In this document: positions 1 through 17,072 of the stretch, piece after piece
How positions within the stretch are numbered: position 1 is the first letter of the stretch
Layout: every line of letters starts with the position of its first letter
From: Pantoea trifolii
GTDB lineage: Bacteria > Pseudomonadota > Gammaproteobacteria > Enterobacterales > Enterobacteriaceae
Reading direction: 5' to 3'
NCBI RefSeq assembly: GCF_024506435.1
Contig: NZ_JANIET010000001.1
Location: 248,001 to 312,000, forward strand
Length of the DNA stretch: 64,000 nucleotides
The notes under the pieces: model-generated
What the model saw: the letters and a program-made list of their open reading frames with translations, nothing else
Told to the model about the DNA's origin: nothing
The model's database searches: none
Position numbers and translations under genes: made by a program

Positions 1-161
1 TACTGCCGCGCGATATGCATCCACGTCCCACTTCACGCCGCAATGAGCCGTGCTTCCTGCCGCATATTGTGCAGCAGGTGGCGAACTGGCGTGGCGAAGA
101 AGCAGAAGCGCTAGGCGCGCAGGTAAATCTCAACGCGCGTCAGCTGTTCAAACTCGCTTAG
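1..161 (+). CDS. tatD: TatD DNase/metallohydrolase, C-terminal fragment
   Basis: Only the last 53 codons are in the window; the 5' part lies upstream. The frame begins at base 3 and ends with TAG at 159-161. The segment [16 protein letters not shown] and the following [13 protein letters not shown] match the C-terminus of E. coli TatD, a metal-dependent 3'-5' exonuclease of the TIM-barrel amidohydrolase superfamily. The catalytic metal ligands are not visible in this fragment. Its stop codon overlaps the stop of the convergent rfaH, the same neighbour as in E. coli (tatABCD-rfaH). Confidence 0.9.
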   Translation, partial: LPRDMHPRPTSRRNEPCFLPHIVQQVANWRGEEAEALGAQVNLNARQLFKLA

Positions 162-646
162 AGTTTGCGGAACTGCTTGTTATCCACGCTGCGCATCACC
201 TGTTTGTTCAGCATGTTGAGCAGCAGAACGGAGCGCGTTTCACCATCCGGCTCGGCAAAAATGGCGCGCAGCCCTTCGAAAGTGCCATCGGTGATGATCA
301 CTTCATCACCGCTCTGCGGGGTTTCCGGATCCAATACGATCTGCGGTGCATCAGTTTGCAGCGCTTCGATCACATCGTGCGATACGGTGGCCGGCATGGT
401 GCCAAAGCGCACGAAGTGGCTGACGCCGCGCGTGCTGCTGATGGTGGTAGTGTGAATCGCTTCGGGATCGAACTCGATAAACAGATAGTTAGGGAACAGC
501 GGCTCACTCACGGTGGTGCGTTTGCCGCGCACAATCTTCTCCAGAGCGATCATTGGGCTGAGGCAATTCACCTCTTGCCGCTCAAGATGCTCTTTCGCGC
601 GCAACAGTTGTCCACGTTTGCAATAGAGTAAGTACCAGGATTCCAT
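158..646 (-). CDS. rfaH: Transcription antitermination factor RfaH
   Basis: A 162-residue NusG paralogue that binds RNA polymerase paused at ops elements and promotes read-through of long operons for surface polysaccharides and similar products. The N-terminal NGN domain ([13 protein letters not shown], then [14 protein letters not shown] around residues 50-65) and the C-terminal KOW-type region ending NKQFRKL follow E. coli RfaH, also 162 aa. The ATG at 646 is chosen because GGAG lies 5 nt upstream and the length fits; an upstream TTG at 658 in the same frame would add four residues. It converges on tatD with overlapping stops. I saw no ops element in the window, so its targets lie elsewhere. 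Confidence 0.96.
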   Translation of the reverse strand: MESWYLLYCKRGQLLRAKEHLERQEVNCLSPMIALEKIVRGKRTTVSEPLFPNYLFIEFDPEAIHTTTISSTRGVSHFVRFGTMPATVSHDVIEALQTDAPQIVLDPETPQSGDEVIITDGTFEGLRAIFAEPDGETRSVLLLNMLNKQVMRSVDNKQFRKL

Positions 647-855
647 AATCGCTCCCAAATAATGGACGCTAAGAATATCAAATCAGTTGTCAGAGTTATA
701 GCGCATCGGCGGGTGGAAACCGGGTGCTGAAAACAATTTCACTACGATTTATCCGATTGATGCGGCTTATTTACGCTTTCTTGCAAGAAAATTGACGGCT
801 GACGACCATCTGTATCAGACTCCATCCCCATCTTTCGATTGAAAAGGAGTGGCTG

Positions 856-1587
856 ATGGAACTGTTCCTGTTAAGTAACGGCAAAGTGGCTGACGATGCG
901 CCGCTGTTAGGTTACGCCCACCCGCAGCTGCACGCGATGATCGCCCAGCGCGGCATCACCTCGGCGGTGCTGGTGCCGTACGCGATTATTCGTGGCGATC
1001 ATGCGCAGCGCGCGCAGGATTTATCCGCGTCGTTAGGTATTGAGGTGCGCACCGTGCACGAGTTTGCATCGCCCGTTGCGGCGATTGAACACGCTGAGCT
1101 GATTCTGGTGAGCGGCGGAAATACCTGGTTCCTCAACCAAATGCTGCATGAGCACGGCTTGATCGTTGCCATCCAACGTGCGGTGCGAGAGCGTGGTGTG
1201 CCGTACGTTGGCTGGAGCGCCGGTTGCAATGTGGCAACGCCTTCCATTCGCACCACCAATGACATGCCGGTGCGCAGCAGCGTAGTGTTGCCCGCGCTTG
1301 GGCTGTTCCCGGTGCAGATCAATCCGCATTACCTTGATGCGCACGTCAGCGGCCACATGGGCGAAACGCGTGACGAACGTCTGGCCGAGTTCTGTGCCGT
1401 TAATCCGCATGAATCGGTGATTGCGCTGCGCGAAGCCAGCTTCCTGCACGTGAGCGAGAATCGCCTGCGTTACTACAGCGCTCGCGGCGAAGACTTCAAA
1501 GTGTTCCGCCACGGCGAGCCGATTGCTGCGTATCACGATGTATTGGCGATTCAGTCGCTGGTGCCGTTTTCCTGTCAGCCTGCCTGA
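856..1587 (+). CDS. pepE: Peptidase E (alpha-aspartyl dipeptidase)
   Basis: A cytoplasmic serine peptidase of family S51 that hydrolyses dipeptides with N-terminal aspartate. The nucleophile elbow GWSAG places Ser121. His158 (in NPH) and Glu193 (in LREAS) complete the triad, one residue offset from the Salmonella enzyme (Ser120, His157, Glu192). The protein is 243 aa against about 229 for the family; the extra residues are mainly at the C-terminus. AAGGAG lies just upstream of the ATG. In E. coli rfaH and ubiD are adjacent and pepE lies elsewhere, so its place here is a local difference. It probably has its own promoter in the 197-bp gap from rfaH; I could not fix a convincing -35/-10 pair. 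Confidence 0.93.
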   Translation: MELFLLSNGKVADDAPLLGYAHPQLHAMIAQRGITSAVLVPYAIIRGDHAQRAQDLSASLGIEVRTVHEFASPVAAIEHAELILVSGGNTWFLNQMLHEHGLIVAIQRAVRERGVPYVGWSAGCNVATPSIRTTNDMPVRSSVVLPALGLFPVQINPHYLDAHVSGHMGETRDERLAEFCAVNPHESVIALREASFLHVSENRLRYYSARGEDFKVFRHGEPIAAYHDVLAIQSLVPFSCQPA

Positions 1588-1660
1588 CGCAAAACCTCAA
1601 CATGTCAGCGTGAAACGCCCCTATAATGGCGCTTCACTCTGGCCGGAAAGCTAAAGCCGC

Positions 1661-3145
1661 ATGAAATATCAGGATTTACGAGACTTCCTCGCATTGCTGG
1701 AACAGCGTGGCGAGTTAAAGCGCATCACTCAGGAGATCGATCCTGAGTTAGAGATGACTGAAATTGCCGATCGTACGCTGCGCGCCGGCGGCCCGGCGCT
1801 GCTGTTCGAAAACCCGAAAGGCTACGACATGCCGGTGCTGTGTAATCTGTTTGGCACACCAAAGCGCGTGGCGATGGGCATGGGCCAGGAAGAGGTCAGT
1901 GCGCTGCGTGAAGTCGGCAAGCTGCTGGCGTTCCTGAAAGAGCCGGAACCGCCAAAAGGCTTCCGCGATCTGTTCGATAAGATGCCGCAATTCAAGCAAG
2001 TGCTGAACATGCCGACTAAGCGCCTGCGCAATGCGCCGTGCCAGGAAGAGATTTTCAGCGGCGATGAAGTCGATCTGTCGCGCATTCCGGTGATGAAATG
2101 CTGGCCGGGCGATGCTGCGCCGCTGATTACGTGGGGATTAACCGTCACGCGCGGCCCGCATAAAGAGCGACAAAATCTGGGTATCTATCGCCAGCAGGTG
2201 ATCGGCAAGAACCGCGTGATTATGCGCTGGCTGTCGCATCGCGGCGGCGCGCTGGATTTCCAGGAGTGGTGTAAAGCACATCCGGGCGAACGTTTCCCGG
2301 TGTCGGTGGCGTTGGGCGCCGATCCAGCTACCATTCTCGGCGCGGTGACGCCGGTGCCGGATACCTTGTCCGAATATGCCTTTGCCGGTTTACTGCGCGG
2401 TAACAAAACCGAAGTGGTGAAGTGTATTTCGAACGAACTCGAAGTACCGGCCAGCGCGGAAATGGTGCTGGAAGGTTATATCGAGCCGGGCGATGTCGCG
2501 CCGGAAGGTCCGTACGGCGACCACACAGGCTACTACAATGAAGTAGACAGCTTCCCGGTGTTTACCGTGACGCACGTAACGCAACGTCGCAACCCGATTT
2601 ATCATTCAACCTACACCGGACGTCCACCGGATGAACCGGCGGTGCTGGGCGTGGCGCTCAATGAAGTGCTGGTGCCGATTCTGATTAAGCAGTTTCCGGA
2701 GATTGTAGATTTCTATCTGCCGCCGGAAGGCTGTTCTTATCGCCTCGCGGTCGTGACGATCAAGAAACAGTACGCGGGTCACGCCAAGCGTGTGATGTTC
2801 GGCGTGTGGTCGTTCCTGCGTCAGTTCATGTATACCAAGTTCGTGATTGTGTGTGATGACGACGTCAACGCGCGCGACTGGAATGATGTGATTTGGGCGA
2901 TTACCACGCGTATGGATCCGGCGCGTGATACCGTGCTGGTTGAGAACACGCCGATCGATTATCTCGACTTCGCCTCGCCAGTTTCCGGCTTAGGCTCGAA
3001 GATGGGAATGGATGCGACCAATAAGTGGCCGGGCGAAACCACGCGCGAGTGGGGCACGCCGATTGTGAAAGATCCGGCGGTGACCGCGCGCATTGACGCC
3101 ATTTGGGATGAGTTAGCTATCTTTGCCGAGCCGCCGCAGCGCTAA
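1661..3145 (+). CDS. ubiD: 3-octaprenyl-4-hydroxybenzoate carboxy-lyase UbiD
   Basis: Decarboxylates 3-octaprenyl-4-hydroxybenzoate in ubiquinone synthesis, using prenylated FMN made by UbiX. The 494-aa product spans the full family length (E. coli 497). Recognisable blocks are [19 protein letters not shown] at the N-terminus, [19 protein letters not shown] near residue 170, and [15 protein letters not shown] near residue 290, where the catalytic glutamate of the family lies. A clear -10 hexamer TATAAT sits at 1622-1627, about 33 bp before the ATG, so transcription probably starts between pepE and ubiD although the -35 is poor. The gene is followed after 39 bp by fre with no terminator, as in E. 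coli. Confidence 0.96.
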   Translation: MKYQDLRDFLALLEQRGELKRITQEIDPELEMTEIADRTLRAGGPALLFENPKGYDMPVLCNLFGTPKRVAMGMGQEEVSALREVGKLLAFLKEPEPPKGFRDLFDKMPQFKQVLNMPTKRLRNAPCQEEIFSGDEVDLSRIPVMKCWPGDAAPLITWGLTVTRGPHKERQNLGIYRQQVIGKNRVIMRWLSHRGGALDFQEWCKAHPGERFPVSVALGADPATILGAVTPVPDTLSEYAFAGLLRGNKTEVVKCISNELEVPASAEMVLEGYIEPGDVAPEGPYGDHTGYYNEVDSFPVFTVTHVTQRRNPIYHSTYTGRPPDEPAVLGVALNEVLVPILIKQFPEIVDFYLPPEGCSYRLAVVTIKKQYAGHAKRVMFGVWSFLRQFMYTKFVIVCDDDVNARDWNDVIWAITTRMDPARDTVLVENTPIDYLDFASPVSGLGSKMGMDATNKWPGETTREWGTPIVKDPAVTARIDAIWDELAIFAEPPQR

Positions 3146-3184
3146 CGGCGGCAGACCAATTAGATCCGAAGAAAAAGGGAACGC

Positions 3185-3886
3185 ATGACAACGTTAAGCT
3201 GCAAAGTGACTTCGGTTGAAGCGATTACGGACACGGTTTACCGCGTTCGTTTAATTCCGGCGGCGGATTTTAACTTCCGCGCAGGACAGTATTTGATGGT
3301 GGTGATGGATGAGCGCGATAAGCGCCCGTTTTCCCTGGCTTCTACGCCAATGGAAAAGGACATCATTGAGCTGCACATCGGCGCATCGGATCTCAATCTC
3401 TACGCGATGGCGGTGATGGACCGCATCAAGAACGATCGCCAGATAACCGTCGATATGCCGCACGGCGATGCCTGGCTGCGTGAAGATAGCGATCGTCCGA
3501 TCATTCTGATTGCGGGCGGCACCGGCTTCTCCTATGCGCGCTCTATTCTGCTGACCGCGCTGGCACAGAAACCCGATCGCGAGATTGCGATTTACTGGGG
3601 CGGCCGTGAGCTGATGCATCTGTACGATCTGGATGAGCTGAATGCGCTGGCGGTGAAGCATCCGAACCTGAAAGTGATCCCGGTAGTGGAACAACCGGCA
3701 GATGACTGGACCGGGCGCAGCGGCACGGTGCTGACGGCGGTGATGCAGGATTTCGCATCGCTCAGCGAGCACGATATCTATATTGCCGGTCGTTTTGAGA
3801 TGGCGAAGATCGCGCGTGAGCGTTTCTGTGCTGAGCGCGGCGCGCTGGAAGCGCAGATGTTCGGCGATGCGTTTGCGTTTATCTGA
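3185..3886 (+). CDS. fre: NAD(P)H-flavin reductase Fre
   Basis: A cytoplasmic reductase of the ferredoxin-NADP reductase superfamily. It supplies reduced free flavins for processes such as ribonucleotide reductase activation, iron release and flavin-dependent enzymes. The 233-aa length equals the E. coli enzyme. The isoalloxazine-binding motif RPFSLAS is near residue 46 and the nucleotide-binding [11 protein letters not shown] near residue 110. GGGA lies 4 nt before the ATG. It is cotranscribed with ubiD by position. Both act in redox and quinone/flavin chemistry, and UbiD needs a prenylated flavin cofactor, so the pairing is functionally sensible (inference). Confidence 0.95.
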   Translation: MTTLSCKVTSVEAITDTVYRVRLIPAADFNFRAGQYLMVVMDERDKRPFSLASTPMEKDIIELHIGASDLNLYAMAVMDRIKNDRQITVDMPHGDAWLREDSDRPIILIAGGTGFSYARSILLTALAQKPDREIAIYWGGRELMHLYDLDELNALAVKHPNLKVIPVVEQPADDWTGRSGTVLTAVMQDFASLSEHDIYIAGRFEMAKIARERFCAERGALEAQMFGDAFAFI

Positions 3887-3896
3887 TGGCCGCCAT

Positions 3897-3920
3897 AAAA
3901 AACCCGCCCGAAAGGGCGGG
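3897..3920 (-). terminator. Rho-independent terminator of fadBA
   Basis: On the minus strand a 7-bp GC stem (CCCGCCC/GGGCGGG with a TTTC loop) is followed by TTTTTT, 22 bp past the fadA stop. On the plus strand the same hairpin is followed by AACACG with no U-tract, so it would work poorly for the convergent fre. Confidence 0.85.
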
Positions 3921-3941
3921 AACACGTGCAACATTAACGTA

Positions 3942-7299
<3,358 letters not shown>

Positions 7300-7326
7300 G
7301 TCCGTCTCCTGAAACCGCGAAAGTTG

Positions 7327-7343
7327 ATCTGGTCATACCAGAT
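7327..7343 (-). promoter_or_regulatory. FadR operator of fadBA
   Basis: The 17-mer ATCTGGTCATACCAGAT is a perfect inverted repeat (7-bp arms around CAT). It has the TGGT...ACCA core of FadR sites and differs from the remembered E. coli fadB operator only in the central bases. It lies 28 bp upstream of the fadB start, where FadR would repress until long-chain acyl-CoA releases it. Confidence 0.88.
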
Positions 7344-7485
7344 GAGTTGGAGTGTGAGTCTGATGTTAATTATTTGCAAACGAGAGTTTGCTTATTTGAT
7401 ACAACGATCACAGCGTGTGCAGCACGGCATCGCTTACACGGCTGTGCTACACTGCGGCCACTTTCGCGACATTGGAGACAAGTCC

Positions 7486-8817
7486 ATGGATTCACTGAAA
7501 ACCCTGTATCACGCGCACATCAATACGCTGCAGCAGCGAGCGCAGCAGGTGCTGGCTCGCTTTAAGCTTGATGCCATGCTGATTCATTCCGGCGAGCTGC
7601 TGACCGTTTTTCTCGACGATCACGACTATCCGTTTAAGGTGAATCCCCAGTTCAAAGCGTGGGTGCCGGTGACGCAGGTGCCAAACTGCTGGTTATGGAT
7701 TGATGGCGTGAATAAACCCAAGCTGTGGTTCTATTCGCCGGTTGATTACTGGCACAACGTTGAGCCGCTGCCAAACAGCTTCTGGACCAACGATGTGGAC
7801 GTGATTGGCCTGAAGAGTGCCGATGAGATCGCGCAGTTGCTGCCTGCACAGCGTGAAAACGTGGCCTATATCGGTCCGGTGCCATCACGTGCTTCACAGC
7901 TCGGTATTAACAGCGAGCAGGTGAACCCGAAAGGTGTGATCGATTTCCTGCATTATCATCGCAGTATCAAAACTGAGTACGAACTGGCGTGTATGCGTGA
8001 AGCGCAGAAGCTGGCGGTGGCGGGTCATCGCGCGGCCAAAGAGGCGTTCTTCTCGGGTATGAGCGAGTTCGATATCAATATCGCCTATCTGACCGCAACC
8101 GGCCATCGCGACACCGATGTGCCTTACGGCAACATTATCGCGCTGAATGAACATGCCGCAGTACTGCACTACACCAAACTGGATCATCAACCGCCGGCCA
8201 AACGCCACAGCTTCCTGATTGACGCCGGTGCGGAGTATCTCGGTTACGCCGCTGACCTGACGCGCAGCTATGCGGCGCAGAGCAAATCGCGCTATGCCGA
8301 AATGGTTGCGGCGATGGACAAGGAAGAGCTGGCGCTGATCGCTACCTTGAAAGCTGGCGTGCGCTATACCGATTATCATCTGCAGATGCATCAGCGCATT
8401 GCGCGTCTGCTGCTGAAGTTCGAACTGGTGAAAGGCCTGACCGAAGAGACGCTGGTGGCGGAAGATTTAACCGGTCCGTTTATGCCGCACGGCCTTGGAC
8501 ATCCGCTCGGCCTGCAGGTGCACGACGTGGCTGGCTTTATGCAGGACGACAACGGCACGCATTTGGCAGCGCCGTTGCAGTATCCGTACCTGCGTTGTAC
8601 GCGCGTGCTGGAACCTGGCATGGTGCTGACTATCGAACCAGGCTTCTATATTATCGATTCGCTGCTGGCGAAGCTGCGAGGCGGCAAGTTCAGTCAATAC
8701 TTTGACTGGGCGGCAATCGATGCACTCAAACCGTACGGCGGTATTCGTATCGAGGATAACGTGGTGGTTCACACCAATCGCATTGAAAATATGACGCGCG
8801 ATCTGCACCTTGCCTGA
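7486..8817 (+). CDS. pepQ: Xaa-Pro dipeptidase (prolidase) PepQ
   Basis: A dinuclear-metal cytoplasmic peptidase (pita-bread fold, M24) that cleaves X-Pro dipeptides; E. coli PepQ also hydrolyses organophosphate triesters. The 443-aa length equals E. coli. Visible family blocks are the substrate-lid region [12 protein letters not shown], the metal-ligand regions [15 protein letters not shown] and [18 protein letters not shown], and the C-terminal [10 protein letters not shown] and GGIRIEDN. The ATG at 7486 has GGAG 8 nt upstream; the frame remains open further upstream but lacks homology there. It is divergent from fadB and translationally coupled to yigZ (TGATG overlap). Confidence 0.96.
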   Translation: MDSLKTLYHAHINTLQQRAQQVLARFKLDAMLIHSGELLTVFLDDHDYPFKVNPQFKAWVPVTQVPNCWLWIDGVNKPKLWFYSPVDYWHNVEPLPNSFWTNDVDVIGLKSADEIAQLLPAQRENVAYIGPVPSRASQLGINSEQVNPKGVIDFLHYHRSIKTEYELACMREAQKLAVAGHRAAKEAFFSGMSEFDINIAYLTATGHRDTDVPYGNIIALNEHAAVLHYTKLDHQPPAKRHSFLIDAGAEYLGYAADLTRSYAAQSKSRYAEMVAAMDKEELALIATLKAGVRYTDYHLQMHQRIARLLLKFELVKGLTEETLVAEDLTGPFMPHGLGHPLGLQVHDVAGFMQDDNGTHLAAPLQYPYLRCTRVLEPGMVLTIEPGFYIIDSLLAKLRGGKFSQYFDWAAIDALKPYGGIRIEDNVVVHTNRIENMTRDLHLA

Positions 8818-9434
8818 TGGATGCTTACGATATTCCCGCTGAGGCCGTGAGTCTCAGCGAGGAAACCATCAAGAAAAGCCGCTTCATTACCTTGCTGGCG
8901 CACACGGCGGGCGTGGAAGCGGCGCGCGCGTTTGTGCAGCAGGTGAAGCAGGAACATCCCACTGCGCGGCATCACTGCTGGGCGTGGGTAGCAGGCGCGC
9001 CGGATGATTCGCAGCAGTTGGGTTTCTCCGATGATGGCGAACCATCCGGCACCGCCGGCAAACCGATGTTGGCTCAGTTGATGGGCAGCGGCGTCGGAGA
9101 GATCACCGCAGTGGTGGTGCGTTACTATGGCGGCATCATGCTGGGCACCGGCGGGCTGGTAAAAGCGTATGGTGGCGGTGTGCAGCAAGGGCTGAAGCAA
9201 CTGGCGCGTCAGCGTAAAGTGCCGATGGAATCTTTTACCCTGCAATGTGAGTACGCCCAACTGAGTGACATCGAGCGCCTGCTGCAACGTTTTGACGGCA
9301 TTATAGAAGAGAGCCATTATCAGGATCGTATTGCGCTGCGTTTAGCGTTGCCGCATGCGCAGATTGATGGCTTTCGCCAAAACCTCTCTGATTACAGCCG
9401 GGGCGCGCTGACGCTCATCCCGCTGACAAACTAA
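8817..9434 (+). CDS. yigZ: YigZ, IMPACT-family protein
   Basis: A 205-aa two-domain protein of the UPF0029/IMPACT family. The conserved core includes KKSRFI, ARHHCWAWV, FSDDGEPSGTAGKPML and VVVRYYGGIMLGTGGLVKAY. Eukaryotic IMPACT binds GCN1, but the role of the bacterial protein is not settled and I assign none. Its ATG overlaps the TGA of pepQ by one base and no separate Shine-Dalgarno is obvious, so translation probably depends on pepQ. trkH follows after 27 bp, the same order as in E. coli. Confidence 0.95.
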   Translation: MDAYDIPAEAVSLSEETIKKSRFITLLAHTAGVEAARAFVQQVKQEHPTARHHCWAWVAGAPDDSQQLGFSDDGEPSGTAGKPMLAQLMGSGVGEITAVVVRYYGGIMLGTGGLVKAYGGGVQQGLKQLARQRKVPMESFTLQCEYAQLSDIERLLQRFDGIIEESHYQDRIALRLALPHAQIDGFRQNLSDYSRGALTLIPLTN

Positions 9435-9461
9435 AAGCTTCTGTTTAAAGGAAACGGCTGA

Positions 9462-10913
9462 ATGCATTTTCGCGCCATTACCCGCATCGTGGGCCTGCTG
9501 GTGATTCTGTTCTCGGTGACCATGATTTTACCGGGCCTCGTCGCCTTGATTTACCGTGATGGTGCCGGGCGCGCGTTCAGTCAGACCTTTATGATGGCAA
9601 TCGTCATCGGTTCGCTGCTGTGGTGGCCTAACCGCAAGCAGAAAAGCGAACTTAAGCCGCGCGAAGGCTTCCTCATCGTGGTGCTGTTCTGGACCGTGCT
9701 GGGCAGCGTCGGTGCGATGCCGTTTATCTTCGCCGAGCAGCCGCATCTTTCAATCACCGATGCGTTCTTTGAATCCTTCTCTGGCCTGACTACCACCGGC
9801 GCCACCACGCTGGTGGGGCTGGATACGCTGCCGAAAGCGATTCTGTTCTATCGGCAGATGCTGCAGTGGCTCGGCGGCATGGGGATCATTGTGCTGGCGG
9901 TGGCGATTTTGCCCATTCTGGGCGTGGGTGGCATGCAGCTTTATCGCGCTGAAATGCCGGGGCCGCTAAAAGATAATAAGATGCGCCCGCGTATTGCGGA
10001 AACAGCGAAAACGCTGTGGCTGATCTACGTGTTGCTCACCGTCGCGTGCGCGGTGGCGCTGTGGCTGGCGGGCATGCCGATGTTTGATGCTATCGGCCAT
10101 AGCTTCTCGACTATCGCGATTGGCGGGTTCTCAACCCATGATGCCAGCATCGGCTACTTTAATAGCCCAACCATCAATACCATCGTCGCGGTATTTCTGC
10201 TGATCTCGGGTTGTAATTACGGTCTGCACTTCTCTTTATTAAGCGGTCGCAACCTGAAAGTGTATTGGCGCGATCCCGAATTTCGCATGTTTATTGGCGT
10301 ACAACTGACCTTAGTGCTGATCTGTACCATCGTGCTGTGGTTCCACAATGTGTACGCCAGCGGCTGGCAAACGCTGAATCAAGCGTTTTTCCAGGTGGTT
10401 TCGATGGCGACCACGGCCGGTTTCACCACCGACAGCATTGCACGCTGGCCGCTGTTCCTACCGGTGCTGCTGCTGTGTTCGGCCTTTATCGGCGGCATGG
10501 CGGGTTCTACGGGCGGCGGATTGAAGGTGATCCGCATTCTGCTGCTGTTCAAACAGGGTTCGCGTGAGCTGAAGCGTTTGGTGCACCCGAATGCGGTTTA
10601 CACCATCAAACTGGGTAACCGCGCGTTGCCAGAACGTATCCTCGAAGCGGTGTGGGGTTTCTTCTCAGCTTATGCGCTGGTGTTCCTGCTCAGTATGCTG
10701 GCCATCATCGCCACCGGCGTGGATGACTTCTCTGCTTTTGCTGCCGTGGCCGCGACGCTGAATAACCTCGGGCCCGGTTTGGGTGTCGTGGCAGACAACT
10801 TCACTTCAATGAATGATGTCGCGAAGTGGATTTTGATTTTGACCATGCTGTTTGGACGCCTTGAAGTGTTCACGCTGCTGGTGCTGTTCACGCCGACCTT
10901 CTGGCGCGAATAA
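9462..10913 (+). CDS. trkH: Trk potassium uptake channel subunit TrkH
   Basis: Inner-membrane K+ translocating subunit that works with the NAD/ATP-binding ring TrkA. The 483-aa length equals E. coli TrkH. Strongly hydrophobic throughout, it carries the four M1-P-M2 repeats of the superfamily; the pore segments GLTTTGATTL, IAIGGFSTHD, SMATTAGFTTDS and NNLGPGLG each contain the selectivity glycine. GGA lies upstream of the ATG in TAAAGGAAACGG. It is in an apparent pepQ-yigZ-trkH-hemG transcription unit. Confidence 0.96.
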   Translation: MHFRAITRIVGLLVILFSVTMILPGLVALIYRDGAGRAFSQTFMMAIVIGSLLWWPNRKQKSELKPREGFLIVVLFWTVLGSVGAMPFIFAEQPHLSITDAFFESFSGLTTTGATTLVGLDTLPKAILFYRQMLQWLGGMGIIVLAVAILPILGVGGMQLYRAEMPGPLKDNKMRPRIAETAKTLWLIYVLLTVACAVALWLAGMPMFDAIGHSFSTIAIGGFSTHDASIGYFNSPTINTIVAVFLLISGCNYGLHFSLLSGRNLKVYWRDPEFRMFIGVQLTLVLICTIVLWFHNVYASGWQTLNQAFFQVVSMATTAGFTTDSIARWPLFLPVLLLCSAFIGGMAGSTGGGLKVIRILLLFKQGSRELKRLVHPNAVYTIKLGNRALPERILEAVWGFFSAYALVFLLSMLAIIATGVDDFSAFAAVAATLNNLGPGLGVVADNFTSMNDVAKWILILTMLFGRLEVFTLLVLFTPTFWRE

Positions 10914-10930
10914 TAAAATAGGATTGAGTA

Positions 10931-11467
10931 ATGAAAGCGTTGATTCTGTATTCCAGCCGCGATGGGCAAACCCGTGACATTGCCGCGCGCATTGCGCAGA
11001 CGTTAGTGCCGCATCAACTGTGTGACGTGATCGATCTACTGGGGGCAAACCAGATTGATTGGTTGCAGTACGATCGCGTGCTGATTGGTGCTTCGATCCG
11101 CTACGGTCATTTCAATCCGGCGTTGCTTAAGTTTGTTACGCAGCACAGAGCGCAGCTGCAGCAGCGCGTAAGCGGCTTCTTTAGTGTTAACCTCACGGCG
11201 CGTAAAGCCGATAAGTGCACGCCAGAGACCAATGCGTATACGCGCAAGTTCCTGGAGCAGTCACCGTGGCAACCCGATTGCTGTGCGGTTTTCGCTGGCG
11301 CGTTGCGTTATCCGCGTTATCGCTGGTTTGATCGCGTCATGATTCAATTCATTATGCGTATGACCGGCGGTGAAACCGATGCATCGAAAGAAGTGGAATA
11401 CACTGATTGGAATAAAGTGGCGCTTTTTGCCCAGGATTTTGCGCAGTTACCAGGCAAATCGTTGTGA
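10931..11467 (+). CDS. hemG: Menaquinone-dependent protoporphyrinogen IX dehydrogenase HemG
   Basis: A long-chain flavodoxin-like enzyme that oxidises protoporphyrinogen IX to protoporphyrin IX, passing electrons to quinones. The 178 aa compare with 181 in E. coli. The FMN phosphate-binding loop YSSRDGQT is at residues 6-13. The long insertion typical of HemG lies after residue 100 (NPALLKF...TNAYTRKFLEQSPW). The start is 17 bp after trkH, with an AGGA-type site in ATAGGATTGAGTA. The gene ends 55 bp before the first rRNA P1 promoter, as in E. coli hemG-rrnA. Confidence 0.95.
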   Translation: MKALILYSSRDGQTRDIAARIAQTLVPHQLCDVIDLLGANQIDWLQYDRVLIGASIRYGHFNPALLKFVTQHRAQLQQRVSGFFSVNLTARKADKCTPETNAYTRKFLEQSPWQPDCCAVFAGALRYPRYRWFDRVMIQFIMRMTGGETDASKEVEYTDWNKVALFAQDFAQLPGKSL

Positions 11468-11522
11468 AATACAGCGTTGTGGCGAAATTTAGGTCGAACA
11501 GTAATTTATTTGCAATAAACCC

Positions 11523-11550
11523 TTGTCAGCTCCGAATAACTCCCTATAAT
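11523..11550 (+). promoter_or_regulatory. rRNA operon promoter P1 (first operon)
   Basis: TTGTCA (11523-11528), 16-nt spacer, TATAAT (11545-11550), then the GC-rich discriminator GCGCCACC. This is the standard rrn P1 layout, sensitive to ppGpp and initiating-NTP control. AT-rich sequence at about 11495-11522 could be the UP element. Confidence 0.92.
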
Positions 11551-11643
11551 GCGCCACCACTGAGACGGCAAAGCGGCAACGCAGACGGCTCAGCAGGGAG
11601 TGAAGAAATTCATCCCGCCGGATGAAAACGCTGAAAAAAGTGT

Positions 11644-11671
11644 TTGACTCCGAAGGAGAGTCGCGTAGTAT
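11644..11671 (+). promoter_or_regulatory. rRNA operon promoter P2 (first operon)
   Basis: TTGACT (11644-11649), 16-nt spacer, TAGTAT (11666-11671), about 120 bp after P1, which is the usual P1-P2 distance. The same element recurs in the second operon. Confidence 0.85.
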
Positions 11672-11710
11672 ACGCCACCTCGCGACAGACGGTTCAGCCG
11701 CTGCTCGCAA

Positions 11711-11722
11711 CGCTCTTTAACA
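11711..11722 (+). promoter_or_regulatory. rrn leader boxA antitermination site
   Basis: CGCTCTTTAACA matches the enterobacterial rrn boxA bound by NusB/NusE. A second copy, TGCTCTTTAACA, lies in the 16S-23S spacer at 13655-13666. Directly after the leader boxA, 11728-11749 forms the 5' arm of the 16S processing stem. Confidence 0.9.
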
Positions 11723-11876
11723 ATTTATCAGACAATCTGTGTGGGCACTCGCAGGATTGATATCAGCGTCTTAGGACGCAACAAAATATCAAAGCCTCAC
11801 GAGTGAACACATAATGAAATTCATTATGACGTTTTACAGATGAGCACCGCTGAACTTGTTTCAGCAAATCAAACTT

Positions 11877-13417
<1,541 letters not shown>

Positions 13418-13506
13418 CCTGAAGATACCTTCCCGCGCAGTGCTCACACAGATTGTCTGATAAAAAGTAATGAGCAAGACGGCTGCGAAGTCGTGACACT
13501 ACCCGT

Positions 13507-13581
13507 GTCCCCTTCGTCTAGCGGTTAGGACTCCGCCCTTTCACGGCGGCAACAGGGGTTCGAATCCCCTAGGGGACGCCA
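13507..13581 (+). tRNA. gltT: tRNA-Glu (UUC), short D-arm variant
   Basis: 75 nt with encoded CCA, anticodon TTC in CCTTTCACGG, acceptor arm GTCCCCT/AGGGGAC. It sits in the 16S-23S spacer, as in rrnB/C/G/E-type operons. Its D-loop (TAGCGGTTAGGACT) is one base shorter than, and different from, the copy at 50572-50647 (TAGAGGCCTAGGACA). The variable loop also differs. The gltT symbol is by operon position only. Confidence 0.97.
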
Positions 13582-13654
13582 CTTGCTTGGTGACAGGTGA
13601 AAGGTGTCTCTACGAAGTATCTCAAAACTGACTTAACCGTCATGTTTGAGATAT

Positions 13655-13666
13655 TGCTCTTTAACA
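13655..13666 (+). promoter_or_regulatory. Spacer boxA before 23S (first operon)
   Basis: TGCTCTTTAACA, the second boxA of an enterobacterial rrn operon, between tRNA-Glu and 23S. It maintains antitermination into 23S. Confidence 0.85.
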
Positions 13667-13795
13667 ATCCGGAACAAGCTGAAAATTGAAACGACGTGTT
13701 GGTTCATTTCTCCGTAATAGGAAATGAATAACAACATGTTCGAGTCTCTCAAATGCTTGCAGTCCGCAGCGTTGCAAAACGCCTGTGGGTTGTGA

Positions 13796-16701
<2,906 letters not shown>

Positions 16702-16806
16702 ACAACGCCAGAGGCGTTTTGGTCTGAGAGGCCTAAGATTTTCAGCTTGTTTTACGGATTAAAGATTTAGCGGAAGCGGATGTTATTCGTTTTTGCGCAA
16801 AGAATT

Positions 16807-16926
16807 TGCCTGGCGGCTTTAGCGCGGTGGTCCCACCTGACCCCATGCCGAACTCAGAAGTGAAACGCCGTAGCGCCGATGGTAGTGTGGGGTCTCCCCA
16901 TGCGAGAGTAGGGAACTGCCAGGCAT
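16807..16926 (+). rRNA. rrf: 5S ribosomal RNA (first operon)
   Basis: 120 nt, TGCCTGGCGGC to CTGCCAGGCAT, identical in length to E. coli 5S. It is identical by eye to the second copy at 53873-53992. There is no tRNA after 5S. Confidence 0.97.
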
Positions 16927-16940
16927 CAATTAAGTGAAGA

Positions 16941-16969
16941 AGCCCCGAACGAAAGTTCGGGGCTTTTTT
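16941..16969 (+). terminator. rrn operon terminator (first operon)
   Basis: AGCCCCGAAC/GTTCGGGGCT, 10-bp stem with GAAA tetraloop, followed by a T-run. The same element ends the second operon. I see only one strong terminator, without a second tandem hairpin. Confidence 0.93.
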
Positions 16970-17072
16970 ACGTCGGCACATCAGTAATATCCCATCAGAA
17001 ATACGAAAACATCAAACTAGCAACCTGCCGATCAGGTAAACTACGGCCAGATTAATCAGTAAAGGCCCTGAA

